Source: Candidatus Endomicrobium neocapritermitis | Lineage (GTDB): Bacteria > Elusimicrobiota > Endomicrobiia > Endomicrobiales > Endomicrobiaceae | NCBI GenBank assembly: GCA_009778325.1 | Contig: WRJZ01000028.1 | Coordinates: 1-38,475 of the forward strand | Reading direction: 5' to 3' | Length of the DNA stretch: 38,475 nt | Shown: piece after piece, positions 9,701 through 17,687 of the stretch | Numbering within the stretch: position 1 is the first letter of the stretch | How the letters are laid out: each line of letters starts with the position of its first letter | Program-made: the position numbers and the translations under genes | The notes under the pieces: generated by a model | Database searches by the model: none | What the model was told of the DNA's origin: nothing | Seen by the model: the letters and a program-made list of their open reading frames with translations, nothing else

Positions 9701-12700
9701 AGTTATAATGCATGTCAACAAATCGTTTTGCCGAAAAAATAACATTTGGCAGAAATTCCACAGCCCCCACTAAAAGACCTCTAAACCACCCGTCTTTTTT
9801 AAGCCCCAGAAAATCCATAAAACGCTCAACCCTCGGAAACTCGAGCCGCGCGTCTTCTGTTTGCGGCGGCAATTCCCAAATAGCTTCAGCATTTTCATCA
9901 CCAACATTATTTTCTGCTATTCTTGTTATTTCCCTTGATCCGTCTGCGTTTATTTCTATCAATATATCTGCGCGTTGGCCTATATGCGGCTTGAGCTTTT
10001 CATCGCCTTCTCTTGTTATACCGTCAAAATATACAAAGCCGTTTTTTCTGTTTTGTCTCACTTTTACTCCGGAAACTATGTATATTCCCGGTTTTTTAAG
10101 CATATTGCTTACTTCTTCGATTACTTTTGACGGCACTCTTCCCGTCGGAATCCGGTATGCCAACGATCTTGTTGTTTGTTTATTTTCATTTAACTCATAT
10201 ATTCGTATCATTTCCCCGCTTTCTTCCCAGAGAATATCAGCAGGACCTGCTTTTTCCACATCTTTTTCGGCTGCTCTTGTTATCTTCTTTGTTCCGTCTT
10301 TGCCTACCTCTATCAATATCTCCGCGGGTTTGCCCGCGTAATGCGACAGATTTGTTATTATCCGCATGTTGGCAAAAGATATAACGCCGCCTTCCCCAAC
10401 TTTTATGTCGGAAACTTTGTATATCCCCTGATTTTCAATCTCTTTTTCACTTGACGGCGATAATATCCCTCTTGATTCCAGCTTCCAAACAGCCGGAGAT
10501 TTTTCTTTTGCTTCCGATTGAACAATATTATCTGATTTCAAATCCCAAATGGCCTGAGAATTTTCATCCTCAACATTATTTTCGGCTATTCTTATTACGC
10601 TTTTTGCAATATCTCCGTTTTCCTTTCTGCTTACTTCTATCAATACCTCTACGCGTTGGCCTAAAAACGGCTTCAATTTCCCGCTTTCTCTTCTTATGTC
10701 GTCATATTCTACCGCCGCCGCGCCGTCTCCGATGCTGACCACTGTTAATCCGGAAATTTTGTATATTCCCTCCCGGCTGTTGAGCATATTGATTGCTTCA
10801 TCTTTTACTTTTTTTGCTTTTGACGGCAATCTTCCTTTTGAAGCCGTGTATTCTTTCACATCTGCTATTGTATTGTTTTCACCTAACCTGTATATTCTTA
10901 TCTTCTCACTGCTTTCTTTCCAGATAATTTTGCCGCTTTCTTCCGATATCTTTATTATTTTTCGCGTAATACCTTCTATAAATATATTTACGTTTTTGCC
11001 TATGTACTCTGACAGCGCTGCTATTGTTCTATGCTTTCCGCCGTATATTACTCTGCCTGCTACGATTTGACCTTCCGCGTCTGAGATTGCTATCACTCTT
11101 TTTAGAATTTTGTATATTCCCGGTTTTTCCGATATCTCGCTTCTGCTTGACGGCAGCAACTTTCCTGATTCCGACTTCTTCCAAATATGCTTTGACATTA
11201 ACTGTGAAGTATAAGAGTTCACTTGTAGTTTGCATTTGTATGCTCCGGCTATGAAAGCTGAAATAATATCAATAGGTGAAGCTGGTGTTATTGTTTCATC
11301 TTGCAGGGGTGAACCGTAATTTATCCGGTGACCTTTTTTTACAAAACCCGTTACCGGCCTTATTTGCAGGATGTGGATTGTGTTGTCCGAGCTTATTGCC
11401 CACTCTATGTCAACCGGATAACCTGTTTCTTTTTCCAACTCGGAATATATCTCGTTTAATATTACAGCTTCCGTTTCGCTTAACACGCGCGCGCCAAGTT
11501 CGCGTTTCGGCAAAGATTCTTCTTTTGTGCCGCCTTTTTCGTACGGCGTTATTTTTCCGCTTCGCCCATGCGCCTTTACATACTCTATCTTGCCGCCTAT
11601 AACTTGCGCTTTGTCCGAAGGAAATCTTCCGGACACCAAACCTTCGCCAAGCCCGAATACCGCTCCCGTCACTCCGTTAATCGTTGCGCCGGATTTGTCC
11701 ACTTCATCCGCCATGTTCTGCACTAATACCGCAGGCATCACCGCGCTTATTCCTCTATCTATAGCGTATCCTATGATTTTAGCGCTGAAAAATGACTCCC
11801 ATACTTTTAATACATTTTCTACAACTTCATCTTTGTTTACATTTAAATAACTTGCTCCCATTCCCGCATATGAATTTTCCGCGCCGTCTTCTCCTATTCC
11901 TGACGAACGCACTGCCAGCAAGTTCTGACTTTCCGACAATGTTTTGATTATCGATGATTTCAGCGATTCATTATCCGCTTTTCCTATCAGTTCTTGTATC
12001 CTTGTTCCGGCAGTCTTTACTGCAACCGCATCTTTCTTTTTGATTGCCTCCATAAATTGCTCAAATTCGCTTCCCGCGAATTCTTTAAATATGCCAAATC
12101 CTAAAGCTATACCGTCCGGAGCCGATATTTCTACTTTAAAGCCTTTCTTTTTAAGCGTTTTTTGTAAATTAGCGGCCGTCCTTAATAAAAATCCTGCTCC
12201 AATATTTTTTTCTCCGTACTCCGGCGCGTCTTTTGCTCTTAACTCTTTTATAGCTATTATTCCTGTCTTCGGAGAAAGCTGTTTCTGCTGCGTATTTATT
12301 TCATTAAATAACTCTTCGGCAGCTTTTCCTAATTCCTCATTTCCGTAATAATTTTCCCAATATTTTGCTTCTTTTATTATTTTCAATCCGGATTCAATGT
12401 CTTTTTCGGTAAATTTCTTCTTTTCGATTTTTTCGATTAAACCTCTTATTTCCGCTATTCTTATTTCGCCCAATTCCCTTACTGCCGCTTCTGCCTTTTG
12501 CAGCGCTGCGTCTATTTCGCTGTTTGTTATTCCTCTTTCTCTCAAATTTAGCGCTAATGTGTATTTCTTGAGAGGATTGTTTTCATTTTCTATCTCTCTA
12601 AGCCGTTCTTCTATATATTTTTCATCTGTTATTTGCGTTTTTTGTTCTCTTTTACCTATAACTATCTCGCCGGTCTCTCCGTCTATTTCTATTTCCTGCA

Positions 12701-15700
12701 CTTCTTTTATAATTACTTTTTCTTCTTGGGCCGCAATCACTTCATACCCATTACTTAACTTAATTTTTTTACCTGTCTTTACATAACTTAATGCCAGCAT
12801 GCCGTTTTCCCATTTGCCGGACATTATTATTCCCGCTTTCTTCTTTTCATTTAAAGCTATAGCGGAATGCATTACTTCGCTTCCGCGCATTGCTATTACT
12901 CCTTCGCTGTCCTCTCTCACCGCATCATCCGGGGTAAATTCTTCTCTTACCAATATCTTCCCTTTGGATTTTTCTATATCGTACGTTGCTTGCGCTCTTT
13001 TATTTTCTCCTTTTGCAAAAACTCTCCCTTTAAATATCATAGGTTTATCATTGTCGTCTGTTTGCGCTTCTTTATTCATTTCTTCTATAATGCCTGCCGC
13101 CTGCGCATTCAGTTCCGAATTTAATTTATAGCCTTTAGACATCTTTTCCGATATCGAGTAGCCCTCTTTTTCCAATAACTCTTTTAGCTCCGCGTATTCT
13201 ATATCTCTCCTTGCTCCGTTAGATGTCACTATCTCGGCATACGCCGCTTCTATTTTTCTTTCTCCTCTTTTAGTCATTGCTTTTACGGACAGCATATCTC
13301 CGTTTTGCAGTTTCAGCCACCCGCTTTTTATTTCCGTATTGCCTATTACGTTTTCCGTTCTGAAAAACAAATGCTCATACGGTAAATTGTCTATCGCATG
13401 CCCCTGCAGAATCAAACTTCTTGGCAATTTTTTATTTTCTCCGTCGAATACTTCAGTGAATTTAACGTATGAATTGTAGTCCCCGTTTAATTTGTAATCC
13501 GCATACGCGCGGCCTTCGGCTATGTATCTGTCTATTTCTTCGGGAGCGCGCATATCTTCGGGGATTTTCAATTTTTCATAAGTAGGCTCATAAAATTCAC
13601 GTCCTGCTTGGATTTGGGCGTCAATTTGCGTCAATTGCGGAGAAGATTTCATTTTTTCTATATATTCTTTTGTGCTGTCAGAAAGTAATTCATAAATTCT
13701 ATCATCTTGAAAATGTTGCGTCTTAATTATATGATGAGCTTCCTTGCGTGCCGCACTTTGATCCTTCGGCATCTCACGTAAGAGTGCGGTTTCTTCCGTT
13801 ATGTCCATAACTCTTGTAAAAAGAAAGAATTTCTCCGCGCATTCGCTTGCCGCATTCTGCGCGCTTTTGACGTTATATCTTACTTGAAATCCTCCCGGAG
13901 CGCTATAATCCGATATGTTGAATCCGTTATCTTTGAAAATCATGCTTAATGTTAAAGTCCTGATACCTCTTTCGTAGGACGGATCATAAAAATTTGCTAT
14001 TATTGCCTCGTCCTCTGAATCTAAATCTATCACGATATCAGCGCTATGACGGTCTCCAATCTCCACGCTGCAAATTATTGTATTTCCCAAAACGTAGAGC
14101 GTGTTAAATCTCTTTATACTGCCTAAACTTGTTAAACTTGATATGAATTCTTCCGCTTTAGGGCTCATTTTTTCTTCGGAACAATTTACAACTTGTACCT
14201 CGCCGGCACCCGGACAGATATAGATGTAATCAATTTTTTCATCAAACTTTCCCGGCATAGTTTTCAAATTTTTAAATTTTCTTATTCCCGTTTGATGCAC
14301 CGCGTTTATCAATGTGTGTATATCGTCTATTTCATCAAGCCGTTTTTCATCCAATTTATTTGGGATTGTACGCTTTTCTATATTTTTATTACTTTTCCAA
14401 TCCGCTTGTATTTTTTTATATGACTCCATCGCTTTTTGCGAAGCTTGCAAATCTATTGCCTCTAACCCGTTCTCTATCATCTTTTTAAGATGATTCAAAG
14501 CGCCCTCCATATCGCCCCTGATATACGCGGACATCGCCGCCCTGTTTGAAGACATCAATTCTTTATACCTGGAAAATCTTTTTGACAGCCATTTTTTGCT
14601 TTGCGAATTATCATTTTGGAACTCAAGAACTTTAATCGTCCTGCCGAAATTAACTAACGACACGCTATTTTCAGGCATTTTTCCTTTCAATGCGTCATCG
14701 GCAGGCTTTTCGGCGTTATCTGCTGTCTCCGCTTTCAGAGAAAGAGCTAAATCGTTCATATCTTCTATTTCTTCCGGTGAAGAGTTTCTAATTTTTGGAA
14801 CAAAATCTGCTACAGCAAATTTATTGCCGTCTTGAAATTCGAAAGAAGATTCGTTATATTCGTTATTTGAAAGAGAAATTTTAATTTTACTTGCTTCAAT
14901 TTCACTATTCAATAAATAGGCTTGACTCGCAAAAACAGCTTCTTCGCTTCTGCGATTAAGTTCGCCCTCCTGAACTTTATTAACGACTGCCGTTTTGTTA
15001 TTATTTGCAATATCAACAAATAAGTAAATAGGCGCATCTCTTTTAAAGCGGTTGCCGTAAGCAAAAGTATTTTTTAAAACTTCACGGATAGAACTCTCAT
15101 AATCATTTCTGAGTTTTGAATCTATATGCTCGGGATAAAGCCATTCGGCAAACTTCGTGGAAAAACTGGATAGGTCAACATATATTCTTTCGTAATGATT
15201 TTTATTAAGCGATTCATTTTCAAGCAATTTAAAAGTAAGCGACAGCATTTTTCCTTGCCTTACGGCTTCAATAGCCTCTTGCGCGTTATACGCTATATGT
15301 GAAATGTCAAACGCGGCTATACCTTTAGCTTTAAGATTTTTCGCAAGAGCCAAGCCGTTTTCATCTTTAACTTCAGAAGCTTTTAGTTTTTCCCGTTTTT
15401 CACGTCTTTCTCTCTTTTTCAACAGAATTTTTGCCAACGCCGCTTCATCATACCCCAAAGCTGAATACGAAGCCCAGAAAATTCTTGCGGCTCCGGTTAC
15501 TCCGTCTTCGCTGTCTATAAGTTTATTCGTTTTATGCGCTTCAAGCAGCGCGTTCTGAATGTGAATGTACTCATCGGACATTCTGCTGATCAGTTCTTGT
15601 TCCACGCCGTCAATAGGCTCGGAACTAGGGAAGTTTGTCTCAATATCAAAAATCAGCCCGTCGCCGGTTACCATATTATTTTTAGCGGCGAATTCCATTA

Positions 15701-17633
15701 CATTTTTTACTATTTTGTAAACGCGCGGGTTAAAAATGAAGTCGTACAGCAAAGCCGCGTTTGCGGCGGCACCGGCAGATACTGCCGCCGCGGAAGGAAA
15801 ATTTATTTTATTTGGCTCAACGGATTTTCCAACATTTTCGGTTAAAACTTCTACATTTCCGGATTTGTTTTTTTTAAGGGTTATTTTAAATTCATTGGAG
15901 AGTGTTAGTGTTACGGATGTCCGATCTCCGGAATAATCGGATTCAATCTCTTTTCCTAATGCTTCACTTATGCCCTTACTAATAAAAGAAATGTTTTGCT
16001 CATTATACTCGAGAGACGAAAGCGATGTTACGGCAGCATCTATCATCATCCGCGCTATTTCCGCGGGCGGCGCCTGCGAAGCAAGCGCCAAAGCCAAAGT
16101 CTGCGATGAAAAGAGCACCCCCCCCCCTCTATTTATCATCGACAAGAAAGAATTATAATTTTCTTCGGCAGTTTTTGTTTCCTGCGTGACCGAAGGCATA
16201 ATGCTTATATAAGAGACGCCGGTCTTGTTAAATATTTTATTTAAACCTTCGCTGTGGAAACCGCCCGTCACGGCTATTACGATTTCATTTTTCGCGTTTT
16301 TATCAAGTCTTTTCTCTATATTCTTCACGAATATCGCGTTTCTGTCTTTATTGATTTTGTAATATTCCATAAGAAATTTTATATCTTCTGACATTGAGCT
16401 TAACGTATTCTTAAAAGCGTATTTTGAATATATTTTCTCAAATCTCGGATACTCTTTTTCAAAAAATTCATAATCGGCAGCAGTTATCTTCGTATTAAAA
16501 AAAGATTCAAGGTACGCGTAAAAATCGCTCAGGAAAGAAATTTCTATTTCTTCCGGCGTGCTTGAAAACGCTATTCTTATGTCTTCCGCTATTCTTCTTT
16601 CTTCGTCAAGCATGGCGACAATGTTGATTTTCCTGCTCGCTTCTATATAAGAGATAAGATGCCCGAGACTGCTTCCGGCGTCTATGTTTATGCCGTGCTT
16701 TTTTGCAAGTTCCGGCATGCGCAGTCCGAGCTCTTCGACATTTGAAAAACCTGCCGTCGCAAGAGACAGTTTACTGTATTCGTTATAAGAAAGATTGTCT
16801 TTAAGGTAATTGACAAGAACCTGCATTTCATAAGAAGCTTTTTTGTAATCTATTTTTCTCGAGGTTTTAATGAGTTCGCAGTATGCCGTAAAAATAGGAT
16901 ACTTTTCAGAAGATATCGGCAGGAGAGAATTATATTTGGCGTCATTATTATCTAATTTTTCTATGTATTTTCTCAGAAGAGCGTAATATCTCTCCGCAGG
17001 CATTTTGCCCTGCCTGTAATTTTCAAAAGTCGCGGTAAATTTATGATTTTCACGGCTAAAATATTTTGCTTTGAGATATTCTATTTCGGATTTTATCTCT
17101 GAAAGTTTTTCTTGATACCGTTCATTATTATCCAGGGCTTTTGAAAGCCTTTCAAGGTTTTGATGATGAATTTCCTTGTCTTCCAAACCGTAAAAAGGCG
17201 TTTTCACGTCGTTTTTAAGATAATAATATTCCGCGCCCGTAAGCCTTCCTTTTTCAAATAATCCTTCAATAATATTATTTCTGAGTTTTTCGTCTTTCAC
17301 CCGGCCGAATATGCCGGTATCCACTTTATCATAGCCGCCTTCAACAAAAATCGCCGAAATTTCATAGCTTTTCTGCAAATTTCCGATTATCTGTTCAATA
17401 TTTTTATGCACTTCCGCGTGGCAGTGCAAATCCTGTATGTTTATTACGGTATAGCGGCTGTTTTCAAATGTCTTTGATTCTATTACCCTTCCAAGGTGAA
17501 ACGGGATAAAGCTTAGCGTATTTTCAACGGCATTGTTATTATCTCCGCTTGTTATAACGGCATGGGCGACATCCGTCCCGATGACGGAAATCATAAAGCT
17601 CAAAGCGGTAAAAAGTGAGATTAGTTTACGCAT
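3798..17633 (-). CDS. Giant exported mosaic protein (4611 aa), function unknown
   Basis: A signal peptide (about 1-26, cleavage after AHA) indicates export. Residues about 60-490 contain DLHCHAEVH (68-76), FVEGG (96-100) and GGFH ending at 460, resembling TraB/ChaN/EreA-type domains. A run of ten G follows at codons 502-506. About 840-865 (IREVLKNTFAYGN) faintly resembles a GHKL ATPase N-box. About 1545-1620 resembles a PEP-utiliser phosphohistidine domain (MHSAIA, candidate H1589). A helical linker leads to a PEP-synthase-type ATP-grasp domain (about 1795-2097; AVRSSGIGEDG, GLGEGLVSG, LQIRPVTG). Then come four A-B-A-B repeats (about 2147-2590), membrane segments (about 2615-2710), a tandem duplication (about 2740-3135 and 3167-3556), a second hydrophobic signal-like segment (about 3578-3610) and an unrecognised C-terminal part. 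The ATG has AGGG 9 nt upstream. Function is unknown. Adhesin, surface or envelope roles are possible; the enzymatic domains may be degenerate. Confidence 0.85.
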   Translation of the reverse strand: MRKLISLFTALSFMISVIGTDVAHAVITSGDNNNAVENTLSFIPFHLGRVIESKTFENSRYTVINIQDLHCHAEVHKNIEQIIGNLQKSYEISAIFVEGGYDKVDTGIFGRVKDEKLRNNIIEGLFEKGRLTGAEYYYLKNDVKTPFYGLEDKEIHHQNLERLSKALDNNERYQEKLSEIKSEIEYLKAKYFSRENHKFTATFENYRQGKMPAERYYALLRKYIEKLDNNDAKYNSLLPISSEKYPIFTAYCELIKTSRKIDYKKASYEMQVLVNYLKDNLSYNEYSKLSLATAGFSNVEELGLRMPELAKKHGINIDAGSSLGHLISYIEASRKINIVAMLDEERRIAEDIRIAFSSTPEEIEISFLSDFYAYLESFFNTKITAADYEFFEKEYPRFEKIYSKYAFKNTLSSMSEDIKFLMEYYKINKDRNAIFVKNIEKRLDKNAKNEIVIAVTGGFHSEGLNKIFNKTGVSYISIMPSVTQETKTAEENYNSFLSMINRGGGVLFSSQTLALALASQAPPAEIARMMIDAAVTSLSSLEYNEQNISFISKGISEALGKEIESDYSGDRTSVTLTLSNEFKITLKKNKSGNVEVLTENVGKSVEPNKINFPSAAAVSAGAAANAALLYDFIFNPRVYKIVKNVMEFAAKNNMVTGDGLIFDIETNFPSSEPIDGVEQELISRMSDEYIHIQNALLEAHKTNKLIDSEDGVTGAARIFWASYSALGYDEAALAKILLKKRERREKREKLKASEVKDENGLALAKNLKAKGIAAFDISHIAYNAQEAIEAVRQGKMLSLTFKLLENESLNKNHYERIYVDLSSFSTKFAEWLYPEHIDSKLRNDYESSIREVLKNTFAYGNRFKRDAPIYLFVDIANNNKTAVVNKVQEGELNRRSEEAVFASQAYLLNSEIEASKIKISLSNNEYNESSFEFQDGNKFAVADFVPKIRNSSPEEIEDMNDLALSLKAETADNAEKPADDALKGKMPENSVSLVNFGRTIKVLEFQNDNSQSKKWLSKRFSRYKELMSSNRAAMSAYIRGDMEGALNHLKKMIENGLEAIDLQASQKAMESYKKIQADWKSNKNIEKRTIPNKLDEKRLDEIDDIHTLINAVHQTGIRKFKNLKTMPGKFDEKIDYIYICPGAGEVQVVNCSEEKMSPKAEEFISSLTSLGSIKRFNTLYVLGNTIICSVEIGDRHSADIVIDLDSEDEAIIANFYDPSYERGIRTLTLSMIFKDNGFNISDYSAPGGFQVRYNVKSAQNAASECAEKFFLFTRVMDITEETALLREMPKDQSAARKEAHHIIKTQHFQDDRIYELLSDSTKEYIEKMKSSPQLTQIDAQIQAGREFYEPTYEKLKIPEDMRAPEEIDRYIAEGRAYADYKLNGDYNSYVKFTEVFDGENKKLPRSLILQGHAIDNLPYEHLFFRTENVIGNTEIKSGWLKLQNGDMLSVKAMTKRGERKIEAAYAEIVTSNGARRDIEYAELKELLEKEGYSISEKMSKGYKLNSELNAQAAGIIEEMNKEAQTDDNDKPMIFKGRVFAKGENKRAQATYDIEKSKGKILVREEFTPDDAVREDSEGVIAMRGSEVMHSAIALNEKKKAGIIMSGKWENGMLALSYVKTGKKIKLSNGYEVIAAQEEKVIIKEVQEIEIDGETGEIVIGKREQKTQITDEKYIEERLREIENENNPLKKYTLALNLRERGITNSEIDAALQKAEAAVRELGEIRIAEIRGLIEKIEKKKFTEKDIESGLKIIKEAKYWENYYGNEELGKAAEELFNEINTQQKQLSPKTGIIAIKELRAKDAPEYGEKNIGAGFLLRTAANLQKTLKKKGFKVEISAPDGIALGFGIFKEFAGSEFEQFMEAIKKKDAVAVKTAGTRIQELIGKADNESLKSSIIKTLSESQNLLAVRSSGIGEDGAENSYAGMGASYLNVNKDEVVENVLKVWESFFSAKIIGYAIDRGISAVMPAVLVQNMADEVDKSGATINGVTGAVFGLGEGLVSGRFPSDKAQVIGGKIEYVKAHGRSGKITPYEKGGTKEESLPKRELGARVLSETEAVILNEIYSELEKETGYPVDIEWAISSDNTIHILQIRPVTGFVKKGHRINYGSPLQDETITPASPIDIISAFIAGAYKCKLQVNSYTSQLMSKHIWKKSESGKLLPSSRSEISEKPGIYKILKRVIAISDAEGQIVAGRVIYGGKHRTIAALSEYIGKNVNIFIEGITRKIIKISEESGKIIWKESSEKIRIYRLGENNTIADVKEYTASKGRLPSKAKKVKDEAINMLNSREGIYKISGLTVVSIGDGAAAVEYDDIRRESGKLKPFLGQRVEVLIEVSRKENGDIAKSVIRIAENNVEDENSQAIWDLKSDNIVQSEAKEKSPAVWKLESRGILSPSSEKEIENQGIYKVSDIKVGEGGVISFANMRIITNLSHYAGKPAEILIEVGKDGTKKITRAAEKDVEKAGPADILWEESGEMIRIYELNENKQTTRSLAYRIPTGRVPSKVIEEVSNMLKKPGIYIVSGVKVRQNRKNGFVYFDGITREGDEKLKPHIGQRADILIEINADGSREITRIAENNVGDENAEAIWELPPQTEDARLEFPRVERFMDFLGLKKDGWFRGLLVGAVEFLPNVIFSAKRFVDMHYNSKGINNPNKYGYIYRERLKGAEAIKKATLNGFSAGSVLGLIMFFAGTSVFAAVMAVAGTTFIFNMARHAYHNVTKSWAKLELGSDESDQLPHSLPHQSFIPMLEDLKRTPSKIDKFFIQGKDYEELQQQIQEYIVQIKSKTDGKFLEYMRTNDGWEKLKKTLVDAGLFKEGDFDNENKDVEITTIDGRPVMLSYVMNVIFDRQFQLQNISNIKVSDNGKYENIVDFYGIIFKKDPGYADRLEVVKDVVDILKNPKLEVEGESIAFVPASLRERQLQTFALAQLGGEAVESERAYAIDTGTIQAYIENALHYVSHDIELVRVTGRKSGIPVRGFLRKKAQLNETIKLMRYENLKKGTVFEVNKNTGIGEIFFYAGPALAYILIDTNKEMYYEGSKVLRAATVSMFDISNVLRAEKAAQVFNTLFLGSGVKNEIEILISKYNSFCESDDYEPAAAENKFNRIKKDMELWNSRREGIKELDSGINDFFEKNKNFLSNFTSASVIEQEVNPGLPLDVESRQASQSVDHRSFMPMLKYFQNNPSAINRLLIPENNLFRQIQIYIDQLVQGRDGKFLWHIQTYSGWEQLKRILVDAGIFAEEDFDDEKKDIEITTIDGRPVMLSYVMNVIFDRQFQLQNTSNIKIHDNGKQKDIVGFYGIIFKKDFGYADRMEVVKNVVYILKNPKLEIEGDNIVFVPAALRERQMQQFALAQLGDETVESERAYAVGTGTIQAYIENALNYISHDFESAASLAASGKKSDFPIRGLAREKMQISETVKLMRDGNFKKDIVFEVNKKAWIGNIFFYVGSKLIHISISQQTYYEGNEALRVSEVVPERKSSQAARIFKILFLDRGVKDEIETLINEYNSFCESDNYEPAEAENKFNRIKKDMKLWNFRREGLKDIDGFFEKNKMFLGDFKTSAPVTGQNAKLDFSETKTGAKTPKSIIMTAVVTAAMFFSLAFSDLTDAAASPLFAHPSYAVAQRRMTDGEIAQLNINNRRDFPALSMKNAADEFLEKLSQTALPESIKRWGFVETIAVKTKTEAEKAIEKNMFNKKLVNGETGIEATVATNQRNKLVSNAAVEKSKENGFTREAHYAAVSVIDKLFKQAVLAETRPDRDKKSGIDSIKRFVSPLKISGQTCYAYITLKETEGHKIYSMELMDKEKLRGMLSDLDSKPTPARSSSLRSIDIINKLDSIVNENDMPKIADMPLNDFTIRTAGLTLDGLKSVVRQIIEDNLIENPVNARGDIIKDDIVVRYYMDDNEAVLTSRSSYANRFGDYKYTDVEVFGMDSSGDNQIKTAVLKASEQAELEKKAYAQQQKLQKSDKSFFGMLKNSGIYMVSGKMPEIADSKLGLPPARRAAGTRGKDVIKRISVYYSFTENEITSEQMNARGIIEKGDEAIVEILMTNKMPSDKIAFKFKNMGVKIEKNEKSVWLGSAENRIIIFAENADLKEIESAVQDNQKVQRELSRLVQKATGKRVDAKSAVRWFNVETDAEAKETSFNYEGGIVRIKLTPEDAQRNQDAIDDFMTGIRDIADADTMAMIENIYYFLDDVKTAEKLYKVLENFQKIGNGQIILSYDAYNAIKKKFRDDKDKIKEFFSAVRASGIKIIADHRDISRNVDSAAKNDYRSAGFDGVLYNKSKEESKESLAIHDFALASETNASVIKEKEYLTEGYLDAEKLISALRETKDIKIFNNSEIVKTIDGGSRSSILDRIGISQLLKPVDARIIGEKNENTVKNSAYNLRRDNFKAFEKIDEQEIARLIKLLRANNVEAVITSLPAVYSVNTYLRDISQKADKAEVAALQKAYLEGIFEKLLVCKTMGETRDIANKTLEKQLGQALRLQLLYGKERVADVNTLMQLLPEKDRVADDGHNTFSDIFRKNEKEKTHGKYPRMKGEVFEKQVAGDLQAALKKTINDLAESAFEKEDNIALSAIIELIPALAKERLNIDVDNNSAAQFDVRELKPLLAAA
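6969..9415 (-). repeat. Tandem duplication of about 425 codons inside the giant gene
   Basis: The protein copy encoded at about 8219-9415 and the copy at about 6969-8134 share order and many identical stretches, such as EITTIDGRPVMLSYVMNVIF and YAxxTGTIQAYIENAL. The spacing is 425 codons (1275 bp). At DNA level 7807-7895 and 9082-9170 are almost identical, pointing to recent duplication or gene conversion. Confidence 0.9.
9866..11195 (-). repeat. Four protein repeats in A-B-A-B order inside the giant gene
   Basis: Each unit has a GIYK(I/V) strand, a G-rich turn and a segment like (Y/L)xGxxxxILIEV, often followed by an ITRIAE-like strand and an IW(E/D/K) motif. Units 1 and 3 share IWEES-GEMIRIYEL-type ends. 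Units 2 and 4 share LKPxxGQR and RIAENNV-DENxxAIW. The pattern suggests duplication of an A-B pair. A lone fragment (MLKNSGIYMVSGK, near 5710) recurs far downstream. Confidence 0.75.
16118..16127 (-). repeat. Poly-G(10) tract inside the giant gene coding sequence
   Basis: Ten consecutive C on the plus strand read as ten G in the coding strand at codons 503-506 (Gly-Gly-Gly-Val). Loss of one G leads to a TAG stop about 24 codons on. Gain of one G leads to a TAA about 45 codons on. The tract lies just after the N-terminal domain. Confidence 0.95.
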
Positions 17634-17649
17634 AAGTTTTTCCCTAAAA

Positions 17650-17683
17650 AGAAATCCGGCTTGAGGGAAATTTCCTCAAGCCG
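17650..17683 (-). terminator. Intrinsic terminator between the small secreted gene and the giant gene
   Basis: On the minus strand CGGCTTGAGG (17683-17674) pairs with CCTCAAGCCG (17666-17657) and is followed by GATTTCTTTTT. The stem starts a few bases after the stop of the 163-aa gene. The giant gene starts only about 20 nt after the stem, and no promoter fits in between. Confidence 0.75.
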
Positions 17684-17687
17684 AATT

